64,000 bases of DNA, taken from assembly GCF_003114855.1 (NCBI RefSeq), contig NZ_BFBB01000002.1:1-64000 (forward strand), written 5' to 3'. Source of the stretch: Leptospira ryugenii. Its GTDB lineage: Bacteria > Spirochaetota > Leptospiria > Leptospirales > Leptospiraceae. The notes under the pieces are model-generated. The model saw only the letters and a list, made by a program, of their open reading frames with translations. It made no database searches and was not told the origin of the DNA. The translations under genes were made by a program, and so were the position numbers. How positions within the stretch are numbered: position 1 is the first letter of the stretch; each line of letters opens with the position of its first letter. Shown here piece by piece: positions 56,186 through 64,000 of this stretch.

Positions 56186-56348
56186 TCTCTTCCTTCCTCC
56201 TCCGAATCCACACATCTTGTAGAAAATGTAAGCAACATGCCTAGAGTTCGATATTTTATCTGACTCTATCTTGGGCTTAAGCTTTGTTTCGCTCAAAAAG
56301 CAGTCAAATTGCGTACTGGTACTCTTTTTGCATAACGTATAGTAGATT

Positions 56349-57653
56349 ATGATTTTAGAAGAACAAAGGCCAAGCCAGGTGGCGGAATGGGAAAGGTGGT
56401 TGGGGACGGGGACTTTAGTGCCTGTATTTCAGCCCATCCTATCCTCAGAGTCCACGGCCATTTTTGGCTATGAGGTCTTGGGTAGAATCGAAACTAACCG
56501 AGGCCTTGAAAGCCTGGGCTCCTTTTTCCTCGCAGTGGATGAATCCAGAGGAAGTAAACAAGACTTTGTGAGGACAAGTGAGCTCTTTCGCATCAAAAAG
56601 AAAATAGATCGAGAGATTCGGTACCAGGCTTTACTCAAATTTAAAGAAGAAGCACCGCCTGAGACCTGTTTGTTTATTAATATCTCCCCTCATTTGATGT
56701 ATGATTTATTGCATAGTTTTCCCACAAAACTTCCCTTCACCATACAAAAGGTGCGAGAGTTAGGAATAGATCCGAGTCGGATTGTCATTGAAATCACAGA
56801 AGAAAGGTTTGAGCATAATCTAGAAATCCTAAAACCGATTTTAAACTTATATCGAAAGGAAGGATTTCGCATAGCAGTTGACGATGCTGGATCTGAGGCC
56901 TCGAATTTGGATAGGATTGGACTATTCCATCCTGAGATTATTAAAGTCGATTTACAAATGTTACGCCGATCTACCTTCTCAAGGAATTTTAAAGAAATAT
57001 TACTCAACTTATCAAAGTTAGGTGAATCACTCGGTAGTAGTCTTTTATTTGAAGGGATTGAAACAAAAGATGAACTTTACAATTCTTTAAATTATGGTGC
57101 TAGGTACATCCAAGGATATCATTTTTCAAAACCAGAGAGAGAGTTTTCCAAACGGTTTCAATATCGACAAGAGATGAGCCATGCATTGGAATACTTTCAT
57201 AAACGAAAGAACGAAGAAATGGAAACCCAAATCCAATGGGAAATGAAATGGAAAGAAAAATTATCCCAAGTATCCTTGGGGTTTACCTGTATCGATGGTG
57301 TTTGGGAGTGTGATTTATCAAACCAGGAAGCGATATCAAAGGACTCCGATTTCTTCCGTATGTACATCACCAATCCTTTTGGTTTTCAGGTCTCACCCAA
57401 TTACATTCATGACCACAAAAAAGGGCTTATTGCCGATTATTCTTATTTGGGTAAAAACTGGTCCTGGCGGCCCTATTTTTTTGAACACATACATAAATCG
57501 CGCACGAGTAAGGATGCCTGGGCTATATCGCCAATTTACCATGATATATCAGAAAATGTGATGTTACGGACATTTTCTAGAGATTTTGGAGAAAATTTGA
57601 TCCTCTTCATAGATATCATTCTATCTCGTGAGGGAAAGTTTTTGCCATCCTAG
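56349..57653 (+). CDS. EAL-domain protein (c-di-GMP phosphodiesterase-like)
   Basis: A 434-residue soluble protein. The EAL domain (residues 20-260) has the signature as Glu42-Val-Leu (YEVLGR), then FINISPH, the metal Glu in EITEE, AVDDAGS with paired Asp, KVDLQM and FEGIET, so the metal- and base-forming residues are kept and it is probably active on c-di-GMP. A coiled linker leads to a C-terminal domain of about 150 residues that looks like a PAS/cache-type sensor but is not identified. The radical SAM gene follows in the same direction. Confidence 0.85.
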   Translation: MILEEQRPSQVAEWERWLGTGTLVPVFQPILSSESTAIFGYEVLGRIETNRGLESLGSFFLAVDESRGSKQDFVRTSELFRIKKKIDREIRYQALLKFKEEAPPETCLFINISPHLMYDLLHSFPTKLPFTIQKVRELGIDPSRIVIEITEERFEHNLEILKPILNLYRKEGFRIAVDDAGSEASNLDRIGLFHPEIIKVDLQMLRRSTFSRNFKEILLNLSKLGESLGSSLLFEGIETKDELYNSLNYGARYIQGYHFSKPEREFSKRFQYRQEMSHALEYFHKRKNEEMETQIQWEMKWKEKLSQVSLGFTCIDGVWECDLSNQEAISKDSDFFRMYITNPFGFQVSPNYIHDHKKGLIADYSYLGKNWSWRPYFFEHIHKSRTSKDAWAISPIYHDISENVMLRTFSRDFGENLILFIDIILSREGKFLPS

Positions 57654-57684
57654 AAAATTTTCTTTTCATGGTATGGAGATCACC

Positions 57685-59601
57685 GTGGCCAATCTCCAAT
57701 TATTGCAATTACCTGTTCCACCTCCATCGTATTATGCGGCAACGGGAAACGTACCATTGGCTGCGGCAAGCCTTGCTTCCTCTTTGGAAGTCAGCGGACT
57801 ATCAAAAGAAATCCAAGCTGAAACGATCTTGCCTGAGTTCACTGACCGGATGGGAGACCAGGAGCTTGTGGATTACATTCTCTCTAAGGACCCTGACTTT
57901 TTAGGTCTTTCGCTTTACCTTTGGAATACTGAGAGAAGCCTCCATTTAGCAAAGGAGTTAAAAAAAAGGAATGCGGACCTAAAGATTCTGATTGGTGGAC
58001 CTGAAGTAAACGAAGACAATCCTTTTGTTCTTTCTCATACTTCCTTTGATTTGGCCGTAAGAGGGGAATCGGAGCATCATTTTGGTTATGTAATGGAAGC
58101 TTTATTGGGGAAAAGAGAATTTTCCTCTTTATCAGACGTAGCCTATCGGACATTAGATGGAGGTTTAAGTCCTTTTCTTACTAGTAGGGCTGCTGACTTT
58201 CCACTGGCACAGTTCCCATCTCCTTACCTGACCGGTCACTTAGCAGTAGAAGGCAATCGATCTACCTATTTGGAAACTGTTAGAGGATGCAAATCACAGT
58301 GTACGTATTGTTTCTATCCGAAATCATCTCAAAATTTGCGAACTCTTGACATAGATGAAACAAAGAAATTGATCATAGGTTTAAAAGACAAAGGTGCGAG
58401 GGAGTTAGTCTTTCTTGACCCAACCTTCAACCATAGGCCTGGATTTGAAGCATTTTTAGATTCGATTGCGGAAGTTAATTCCGATGGACAAATGAATTTT
58501 TTTGCTGAGCTTCGATCAGAGGGTGTGAGTCCGAAACTTGCCAAAAAATTAGCCAAGGCAGGTTTCAATCGGATCGAATTGGGGATGCAGTCGATCAATC
58601 CTGAGACATTGAAACGAGTGAAGCGATATGGCGATCCCAATAAAGTTGCCGAAGTGGCAAAGATGTTAGTTGGTGAAGGCATTGAGCTGTTGTTAGATTT
58701 GATAGTGGGACTTCCTGGAGACAAACCTGAGGATGTCGAGAGGGGATTGCATTTTTTTGTCTCTCATGGTCTAGAGGAGTGGGTGCAAGTGTTTCCACTT
58801 TCTGTACTACCGGGAACTGCCATGCGGCGAGATGCACAAAAAGAAGGGATTACCTTCATTCCGTATCCTCCTTACCGTGTTGTGAAAACCCATACCTTTT
58901 CCGAAGAAGATATCATCCTTACTATGGAAAGAGCGGAAGAAATATTGGACCGTAGGGTAGATGAATACCCGAGGCCATACTTATGTTTAAGTGAAGAAAC
59001 AAAAGAACCTACTTACGTTCCCTTAGATGAAATGAAACCTTCAGAAGCTATGGTCCTAGCAAGAAGACCAGGTGAGAGGCACCAGGCAGTATGGTTTGCC
59101 ACAAAACATTGGGAACGACATATAGAGACCATCCTGCAATTCCTAAGCACAAGGATAGAATTGGATCCGTATTGCACCTTAGATGTGATCCTCTATACCG
59201 AAGTCGAGTTAGCTTCCCATTACTTTCAAAGAATAAAACAAGTATTAGATGGAATGAGCCCCAATTTTTTGACTAGAGCCTTGGCACACCGCGGTGAAAA
59301 CCTCCAGAGGCGATTGCTCTGCATTGCAAAACCAGGATTACGTATGCAAAAACCTTGGATCAATGCAATGTTGGACCATAGTGATGTGAGACTATTTTTA
59401 GAAGCAGACTTTCACTCAATGCCAAAAGACTTGAGCCAAATCGGTATCAATCTTCCTTCCCTTTGGCTCACTGACCGGCAATTGGGAACCGAGCAGTGGC
59501 AGTATCTAAAAACAAACATTGACCCTGAAGGGATCTGTTTCAAAGAAACAGTATGGGAAAAACGCTGGTCTTTGGAAGTGTTAGGCTACGGAGAGGTTTA
59601 A
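57685..59601 (+). CDS. B12-binding-type radical SAM protein
   Basis: A roughly 638-residue enzyme with an N-terminal cobalamin-binding-like Rossmann domain (DPDFLGLSLYLW, then ILIGGPEVNEDNP) and the radical SAM core, whose 4Fe-4S motif CKSQCTYC follows ETVRG near residue 210. ELGMQSINPETLKRVKR and DLIVGLPGD are typical of the family (Elp3/MiaB-like core). A long C-terminal region has no assignment. GTG 57685 has GGAG six bases upstream; ATG 57673 is the alternative. It overlaps a convergent gene by four bases. The substrate is not known. Confidence 0.85.
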   Translation: MANLQLLQLPVPPPSYYAATGNVPLAAASLASSLEVSGLSKEIQAETILPEFTDRMGDQELVDYILSKDPDFLGLSLYLWNTERSLHLAKELKKRNADLKILIGGPEVNEDNPFVLSHTSFDLAVRGESEHHFGYVMEALLGKREFSSLSDVAYRTLDGGLSPFLTSRAADFPLAQFPSPYLTGHLAVEGNRSTYLETVRGCKSQCTYCFYPKSSQNLRTLDIDETKKLIIGLKDKGARELVFLDPTFNHRPGFEAFLDSIAEVNSDGQMNFFAELRSEGVSPKLAKKLAKAGFNRIELGMQSINPETLKRVKRYGDPNKVAEVAKMLVGEGIELLLDLIVGLPGDKPEDVERGLHFFVSHGLEEWVQVFPLSVLPGTAMRRDAQKEGITFIPYPPYRVVKTHTFSEEDIILTMERAEEILDRRVDEYPRPYLCLSEETKEPTYVPLDEMKPSEAMVLARRPGERHQAVWFATKHWERHIETILQFLSTRIELDPYCTLDVILYTEVELASHYFQRIKQVLDGMSPNFLTRALAHRGENLQRRLLCIAKPGLRMQKPWINAMLDHSDVRLFLEADFHSMPKDLSQIGINLPSLWLTDRQLGTEQWQYLKTNIDPEGICFKETVWEKRWSLEVLGYGEV

Positions 59602-60752
59602 GATTTTGAGGAAAGTTTCCTCATCGCTTCTACGTTTTCTAAAAATCGTTTCTTCTCTCCGATGCGGGATGAGTGACCTGCCAGGGCTAGCCCCACAGTC
59701 AAATGACCTTCCTCATCTTTTGTTATGGATTTGATATTTGCATAGGCTGTGAGAGGAGCCTGCATCTTGAAGAAAATATCAAATTGAAATCCATTCAATT
59801 TTGGAATGCTAAGGATCAGATCTGGGTGGTCAATTTTCACTTTCAAACCACCTTCTGAGATATCCAGGACTGGGTACTTTCCATCAGACTTGATTAAATT
59901 TGAGTTTCGAATTCTATCTACCATTTCAAAGGCAATCGTTTTTGTCTCTATGGCTTTCAATAGATCAAAATGTTCTGTCTTACTTTGCATTTGGATATAA
60001 CCAATCGGAATGGATTCATCATCATCATTTAGATAAAGGACAGGAATGATCATTTCAGAGATGATCTTTTGGTTTCGGAATTGATTGATTTCTTTGCTGA
60101 TCTCAGAATCTACTTCCTCTGAAAAAAGGATGAAATCTTCGTTTGGTGCTGAGTTGTAGGACGCTGGATTTTGTGCGTCGGAGATGAGAAGTAATTTCTT
60201 TGTCTTTTTTATCGTTCGAATTTTTTCATCATCATCATTGGTGAAGGTATTGATTTTGATAAAGTCACATTTATTTCGCAATTTATTTTCATAGTCTTGG
60301 AAATTGACCTTCACGGCAGTGGGTACATGGAACATATCTGTCTCAATTTTTGCTTTTGAAGAAACGATGTTGGTAATCCAAGCCTGACCTGGTTGTAGGT
60401 AAATCCTTTGTGCATCGCGGTCTTTTTTGGCGATTGCGATTTTATCAACGAGAAGGACATACTGAGAGTCACCTTTCTCAGATTCAACTGTGCATTCTAA
60501 GTGAAGGTACCTTCCCAAAATTTTGTAAAGAATGAGCTTTTGGCCCGGGTTCAGAGTGGTAGTGGGGCGCGTGGAGACTTGGACTTTACTTCCATCTCCG
60601 GAGACTTTTTTTAAGGTACAAACATCCCCAGCAGGTACTGAGTCTTTTATATTCAATTCTTGGTTCAGTAGAAATTTCGTCAGAACATGGAGTTTTTTCT
60701 CCTTATCAGAGAATACATCCAGAGATCTTTTGGAGCGTTCTATTGTTTCCAT
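59598..60752 (-). CDS. DUF1577 / PilZ-like protein
   Basis: A 384-residue soluble protein of a family I know mainly from Leptospira (DUF1577). The C-terminal part (residues about 280-370) has a PilZ-like pattern: VDRIRNSNL, then [12 protein letters not shown], the R-x-x-x-R plus D-x-S-x-x-G arrangement that binds c-di-GMP. The N-terminal region is not assigned. It is divergent from guaB and near an EAL protein, so it could be a c-di-GMP effector. Family moderately sure; ligand inferred. Confidence 0.75.
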   Translation of the reverse strand: METIERSKRSLDVFSDKEKKLHVLTKFLLNQELNIKDSVPAGDVCTLKKVSGDGSKVQVSTRPTTTLNPGQKLILYKILGRYLHLECTVESEKGDSQYVLLVDKIAIAKKDRDAQRIYLQPGQAWITNIVSSKAKIETDMFHVPTAVKVNFQDYENKLRNKCDFIKINTFTNDDDEKIRTIKKTKKLLLISDAQNPASYNSAPNEDFILFSEEVDSEISKEINQFRNQKIISEMIIPVLYLNDDDESIPIGYIQMQSKTEHFDLLKAIETKTIAFEMVDRIRNSNLIKSDGKYPVLDISEGGLKVKIDHPDLILSIPKLNGFQFDIFFKMQAPLTAYANIKSITKDEEGHLTVGLALAGHSSRIGEKKRFLENVEAMRKLSSKS

Positions 60753-60855
60753 GCTTTTTACACCAGGCGTTTCACTACATTATCGACAGAGGAAGAGAGG
60801 AAATTCTCTTGCACGCATACTTTTCTTGCTTAAAGTAGAAAAAGGAAGGGAAATT

Positions 60856-62382
60856 ATGTCAAATCACAGCCCATTCGGGATCGAACTCTTTGACGGAGTG
60901 AGTGGCGAGGAACTATTTTCAGTAAATATGGGCCTCACATACCGAGACTTTTTGGTTTTACCAGGCTATATCGATTTCAATCCGAGCGATGTCGAACTAG
61001 AAACCAAACTCAGCAAAAATATTTCCCTAAAACGACCTCTCATGAGCTCCCCTATGGATACGGTTACGGAAACCGATATGGCGATTGCCCAAGCATTGAT
61101 GGGAGGAATTGGAATCATCCATTATAACAACAGTTTGGATGAGCAAGTGGAACTGGTTAAAAAAGTAAAGCGTTACGAAAATGGATTCATAAAAGACCCT
61201 ATTCTTCTCTCACCTGAACATACGATTGCAGATTTAGATGCCATCAAAGAAAAACACGGCTTTAGCGGTATTCCCATTACAGAAGATGGAACCCAATCCG
61301 GAAAATTAGTGGGTATGGTCACCAACCGAGATGTGGACTTTGAACCAAACCGAAGCACAAAATTGGGAAAGGTGATGACAAAGGATCTCATCACTGCCTC
61401 TCAGGGAATTAGTTTAAAAGAAGCGAATGATATATTAAGAACGAGCAAAAAAGGAAAACTACCAATTGTGGACACTCAAGGTAGATTGGTTGCATTGATT
61501 TGCCGTAGCGACCTAAAAAAGAATAAAGAATTTCCATATGCGTCCAAAGACGACAGCAAAAAATTAAGAGTTGGTGCTGCGATTTCCACACTGCCTGAGT
61601 CTCGCGACCGAGTTGCCGCCTTATCTGCAGTAGGTGTTGATGTAATCACAATTGATTCTGCCCAAGGCAATTCCTCATATCAAATTGAGATGATTCAATT
61701 CATCAAAAAAAATTACCCTACGATTGATATCATAGCAGGCAATGTCGTCACCCAAGGACAGGCAGCCAATCTGATTGCGGCGGGGGCTGATGGCCTTCGC
61801 ATTGGAATGGGTCCAGGTTCAATTTGCATCACGCAAGATACTATGGCAGTGGGGAGAGCCCAAGCAACGGCAGTTTTCAAAACAGCTCAATACGCGGCCA
61901 AACACAATGTTCCGGTCATTGCGGATGGTGGTATCTCAAACATTGGGGACATCGCAAATGCTTTGGCCATTGGGGCTTCCATGTGTATGATGGGCTCTAT
62001 GTTTGCGGGTACAAAAGAAGCCCCCGGTGAGTATTTTTATGAGAATGGAATTCGTCTAAAAAAATACCGTGGTATGGCAAGTTTGGAAGCAATGAATAAA
62101 GGAGGAGACAAACGCTATTTCTCAGAATCCCAAAAGATCAAAGTGGCACAAGGTGTCTCTGGTTATGTTGTGGATAAAGGAAGTGTTCTAAATTTGATCC
62201 CTTACCTCATCCAAGGCCTTCGCCAATCCTTCCAGGACATGGGATACCGCACCATTCCAGAATTGCATTCAGCCCTTCGCCAAGGCAAACTACGTTTCGA
62301 ACGACGAACAGAATCGGCCCAAGCGCAAGGTTCTGTACACGGTCTCTACTCTTACACAAAACCATCCATGAGAGTCGAGTAA
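60856..62382 (+). CDS. guaB: IMP dehydrogenase
   Basis: A 508-residue enzyme that oxidises IMP to XMP with NAD+, the committed step of GMP synthesis. The start ATG 60856 follows AAGGAAGGG; an upstream frame from 60532 runs antisense through the divergent gene and is rejected. A paired CBS domain occupies residues 110-225. The catalytic loop is GPGSICITQ with Cys324, and the flap and Arg-Tyr region ([10 protein letters not shown]) follows. Length is normal. Confidence 0.95.
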   Translation: MSNHSPFGIELFDGVSGEELFSVNMGLTYRDFLVLPGYIDFNPSDVELETKLSKNISLKRPLMSSPMDTVTETDMAIAQALMGGIGIIHYNNSLDEQVELVKKVKRYENGFIKDPILLSPEHTIADLDAIKEKHGFSGIPITEDGTQSGKLVGMVTNRDVDFEPNRSTKLGKVMTKDLITASQGISLKEANDILRTSKKGKLPIVDTQGRLVALICRSDLKKNKEFPYASKDDSKKLRVGAAISTLPESRDRVAALSAVGVDVITIDSAQGNSSYQIEMIQFIKKNYPTIDIIAGNVVTQGQAANLIAAGADGLRIGMGPGSICITQDTMAVGRAQATAVFKTAQYAAKHNVPVIADGGISNIGDIANALAIGASMCMMGSMFAGTKEAPGEYFYENGIRLKKYRGMASLEAMNKGGDKRYFSESQKIKVAQGVSGYVVDKGSVLNLIPYLIQGLRQSFQDMGYRTIPELHSALRQGKLRFERRTESAQAQGSVHGLYSYTKPSMRVE

Positions 62383-62390
62383 CAAGGCTT

Positions 62391-63164
62391 ATGCGAAAAA
62401 TCCTCCCACTGCTATTTCTACTCCCTCTCTTTTTTTCTGGAGAACCTCTTCGTTCACAAGAAAACACTCTATCCGCGCAAGAGTTACTGGCGAGGCTAGA
62501 TAAAGAATTGGACTTTGGCAAAGGTCTTGTCAAAGGTACCTATACTTTGATCCGAAGAAATGGTCAGTCGGAAACTTGGAAGATGAATCGATTTTTCAAC
62601 GGGGAAGATGCTCTCTATCTCTTTGACAGAAAGGGAAGGGGACTAGAAGCCAAATTACTTTCCAAGGAAGAAGGTGAAAACGTTTACTTTTTTAATGTTC
62701 TCTCTGCAAAGCTATTTCGCAAAACAGATGATGAAAAGTATGAATCTCTAATGGGGACTGGTTTTTTCTATGTGGACCTTTCTGGATATTCCTACCAGGC
62801 CAATTACAACCCTCTCATGAACTCCGACTTAGAAATTGCTGGAGAGACATTTTACCGTGTGGCATTGAAACCCATCCTTCCCTATTTCTATAAAAAGTTA
62901 GTCCTTTTAGTAAGCAAAAAAGACCTCAAACCTCAAAGGATAGACTTTCATGATAAAGATGGAATTCTTTTCAAAACGCTGAACCTTAAATATGGATCAG
63001 TGAAGATCAAAGAAGTTGGAAAGGTTGAGGATGTTGATAAAGTTGCACGTTGGGAAATGTTAGATTTGAATTCAGGTAGCATTACGGTCTGGGAAGTACA
63101 GGAAGTCGACAAAACAGTAAACCCAGATGCCTCTCTCTTTGCCGTTGATAATTTAGGTCGATGA
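62391..63164 (+). CDS. LolA-like outer-membrane lipoprotein-sorting protein
   Basis: A 257-residue exported protein with a signal peptide ending near PLRSQ. The mature part has the long open beta-sheet plan of LolA/LolB-like proteins, with GTYTLIRRNGQSETWKM, YLFDRKGRGLEAKLLS and KLVLLVSKKDLKPQRIDFHD typical of the LolA_like group (PF17131). Such proteins carry lipids or lipoproteins or partner with RND exporters. It begins 8 bp after guaB and its stop overlaps the rsmE start region, so the three form an operon. Confidence 0.8.
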   Translation: MRKILPLLFLLPLFFSGEPLRSQENTLSAQELLARLDKELDFGKGLVKGTYTLIRRNGQSETWKMNRFFNGEDALYLFDRKGRGLEAKLLSKEEGENVYFFNVLSAKLFRKTDDEKYESLMGTGFFYVDLSGYSYQANYNPLMNSDLEIAGETFYRVALKPILPYFYKKLVLLVSKKDLKPQRIDFHDKDGILFKTLNLKYGSVKIKEVGKVEDVDKVARWEMLDLNSGSITVWEVQEVDKTVNPDASLFAVDNLGR

Positions 63165-63839
63165 GTGTCAGGCCGCCTCGTCTTTTTTCGAAATCCATTC
63201 AATCCCGAATCAAAACTTTCTCTCACTCGTGAAGAGGCTAGCCATGTGAAAGCCAGACGGTTGTCACCTGGTGACCAGATTGAATTCAGAAATGGTTTGG
63301 GTAGGTCCTTTCAGTATGAAATCCAACATGAGACTCTCGCAGTACGCCTATTAGGGCAAACAGAACATGCACTGCCTCCAAAACGAGAGATAGCCATTGC
63401 TCTGCCCAAAGGGCAACGGCTGGATTTCCTAATAGAAAAGGGCACAGAACTTGGTCTGACTCATATTTACTTTTTACTTCTGGAAAGGTCGATCCGAAAG
63501 GAGTTCAATCAGGAACGCGCCGAACGTTTGGTACGGGAAGCAGCATCGCAATCAAACCAACACCACCTTTTGCAATTCAGCCTTCTTTCCTGGAAAGATT
63601 TGGTCCAAGCCAAAAGGGACTCGCTTTTGGTCTTACACCCTCAGGCGGAAGAATTTGTAAAGCTTTCCGATTGGAAAGGAGGTATGATCCCTGTTGTTGG
63701 CCCAGAAGGTGGCTGGTCGAAAGAGGAAGAAGCATTGTGGAGAGGGGAAAAGATCCCTGAGAGGGCTTTGCCTGGAGGGATATTACGTACCGAAACTGCC
63801 GGCTTGGCAGCAGCTTCGTTTTTGTTGCTCTCGGGATAG
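63165..63839 (+). CDS. rsmE: 16S rRNA m3U1498 methyltransferase RsmE
   Basis: A 224-residue SPOUT methyltransferase. An N-terminal PUA-like domain (to about 70) contains the HVKARRLSPGDQIEF stretch; the knot domain has KGQRLDFLIEKGTELG, then ERxxRxVREAASQSNQ and VVGPEGGWSKEEE, and the closing LPGGILRTETAGLAA binds SAM. It methylates U1498 of 16S rRNA. The start is GTG, directly after the TGA of the LolA-like gene. It is slightly shorter than typical. Confidence 0.92.
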   Translation: MSGRLVFFRNPFNPESKLSLTREEASHVKARRLSPGDQIEFRNGLGRSFQYEIQHETLAVRLLGQTEHALPPKREIAIALPKGQRLDFLIEKGTELGLTHIYFLLLERSIRKEFNQERAERLVREAASQSNQHHLLQFSLLSWKDLVQAKRDSLLVLHPQAEEFVKLSDWKGGMIPVVGPEGGWSKEEEALWRGEKIPERALPGGILRTETAGLAAASFLLLSG

Positions 63840-63842
63840 TGC

Positions 63843-64000
63843 CTACCGATTTACGTAGTAGATGTAAAAACCAGTTAAACTGCAATAATTGCTACAGTTG
63901 GAATTGCAATTGGAGAGGTTGTTGAAGTTCTCTCCAGTCACAGTCGGGTAGGTACTTGCACAATTGGATTGGCAAGATGCTAGACTTCCCCCAGTGCAGC
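63843..64000 (-). CDS. C-terminus of a Cys-rich protein, cut by the window edge
   Basis: Reading the minus strand inward from the edge, one frame is open for 51 codons to a TAG at 63845-63843. It has cysteines spaced C-x7-C-x3-C, then after 17 residues C-x3-C-x3-C, and is rich in Ser, Asn and Thr, ending in YIYYVNR. This resembles the Cys-rich lipoproteins of unknown function that Leptospira has in quantity. The other two frames have early stops. It is convergent with rsmE, with 3 bp between the stops. Confidence 0.6.
   Translation of the reverse strand, partial: CTGGSLASCQSNCASTYPTVTGENFNNLSNCNSNCSNYCSLTGFYIYYVNR

Noticed and set aside
55964..56296. 110-residue minus-strand frame
   Set aside because: It is antisense to the small lipoprotein and its terminator and has no protein-like composition.
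60532..60855. N-terminal extension of GuaB
   Set aside because: It runs antisense to the divergent DUF1577 gene; the ATG at 60856 has a strong ribosome site and normal family length.
1..64000. tRNA genes and CRISPR arrays
   Set aside because: No TTCGANNC-type arm with a matching cloverleaf and no regularly spaced short repeats were found by eye.

Overview
The window looks like a chromosome segment of a spirochaete of the genus Leptospira, probably a non-pathogenic (saprophyte-like) species. This is inference from gene content, with no taxonomic search run: A+T-rich DNA, lipoproteins with loose spirochaetal lipoboxes, an SBBP-repeat lipoprotein, a DUF1577/PilZ protein, three class III nucleotide cyclases, HWE/HisKA_2 and PAS kinases, and a cysteine-rich protein cut by the right edge.

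Bases 1-16,100 are an accessory, metal-related region built of modules separated by a dispersed repeat of about 120 bp. Copy A (610-732) follows a clan AA aspartic protease. Next come a minus-strand efflux operon (small exported protein, TolC-like protein, CzcA-type RND pump, PIB-type ATPase) and a divergent plus-strand operon (CDF zinc exporter, DUF3703, SRPBCC-like protein, adenylate cyclase). Copy B (10890-11005) follows. A second minus-strand module (AraC regulator, MBL hydrolase, second DUF3703, YeiH-like exporter, DUF2147) ends at copy C (14987-15109). A truncated IS91-like transposase then lies between copy C and an exact tandem pair, copies D and E (15763-16006).

Bases 16,500-43,970 are mostly signalling and surface functions: two seven-repeat propeller lipoproteins, two more cyclases, a SpoIIE phosphatase with TPRs, two kinase/response-regulator pairs, two TetR regulators (one with a clear operator beside a quinone-reductase-like gene), an ArsR-MATE pair, pirin, a pterin dehydratase, an HGSNAT-like acyltransferase, an SGNH hydrolase with a membrane-anchored neighbour, and a HEAT-repeat lipoprotein.

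Bases 43,950-54,400 hold a coherent zinc-starvation region. A minus-strand operon encodes a CobW-type GTPase, a Tpx-like protein and a short DUF1826 protein. A plus-strand run encodes a lipoprotein, an outer-membrane barrel and ZnuA-ZnuC-ZnuB. Both carry Zur-like palindromes (TTGCAAC-N3-GTTGCAA) at their promoters. A chemoreceptor and an acyl-CoA dehydrogenase lie between them.

Bases 54,400-64,000 are largely housekeeping: methyltransferase, thymidylate kinase, a 55-residue lipoprotein, an EAL protein, a B12-binding-type radical SAM protein, DUF1577/PilZ, GuaB, a LolA-like protein, RsmE, and the C-terminus of a cysteine-rich protein on the minus strand. No tRNA, rRNA or CRISPR array was seen.
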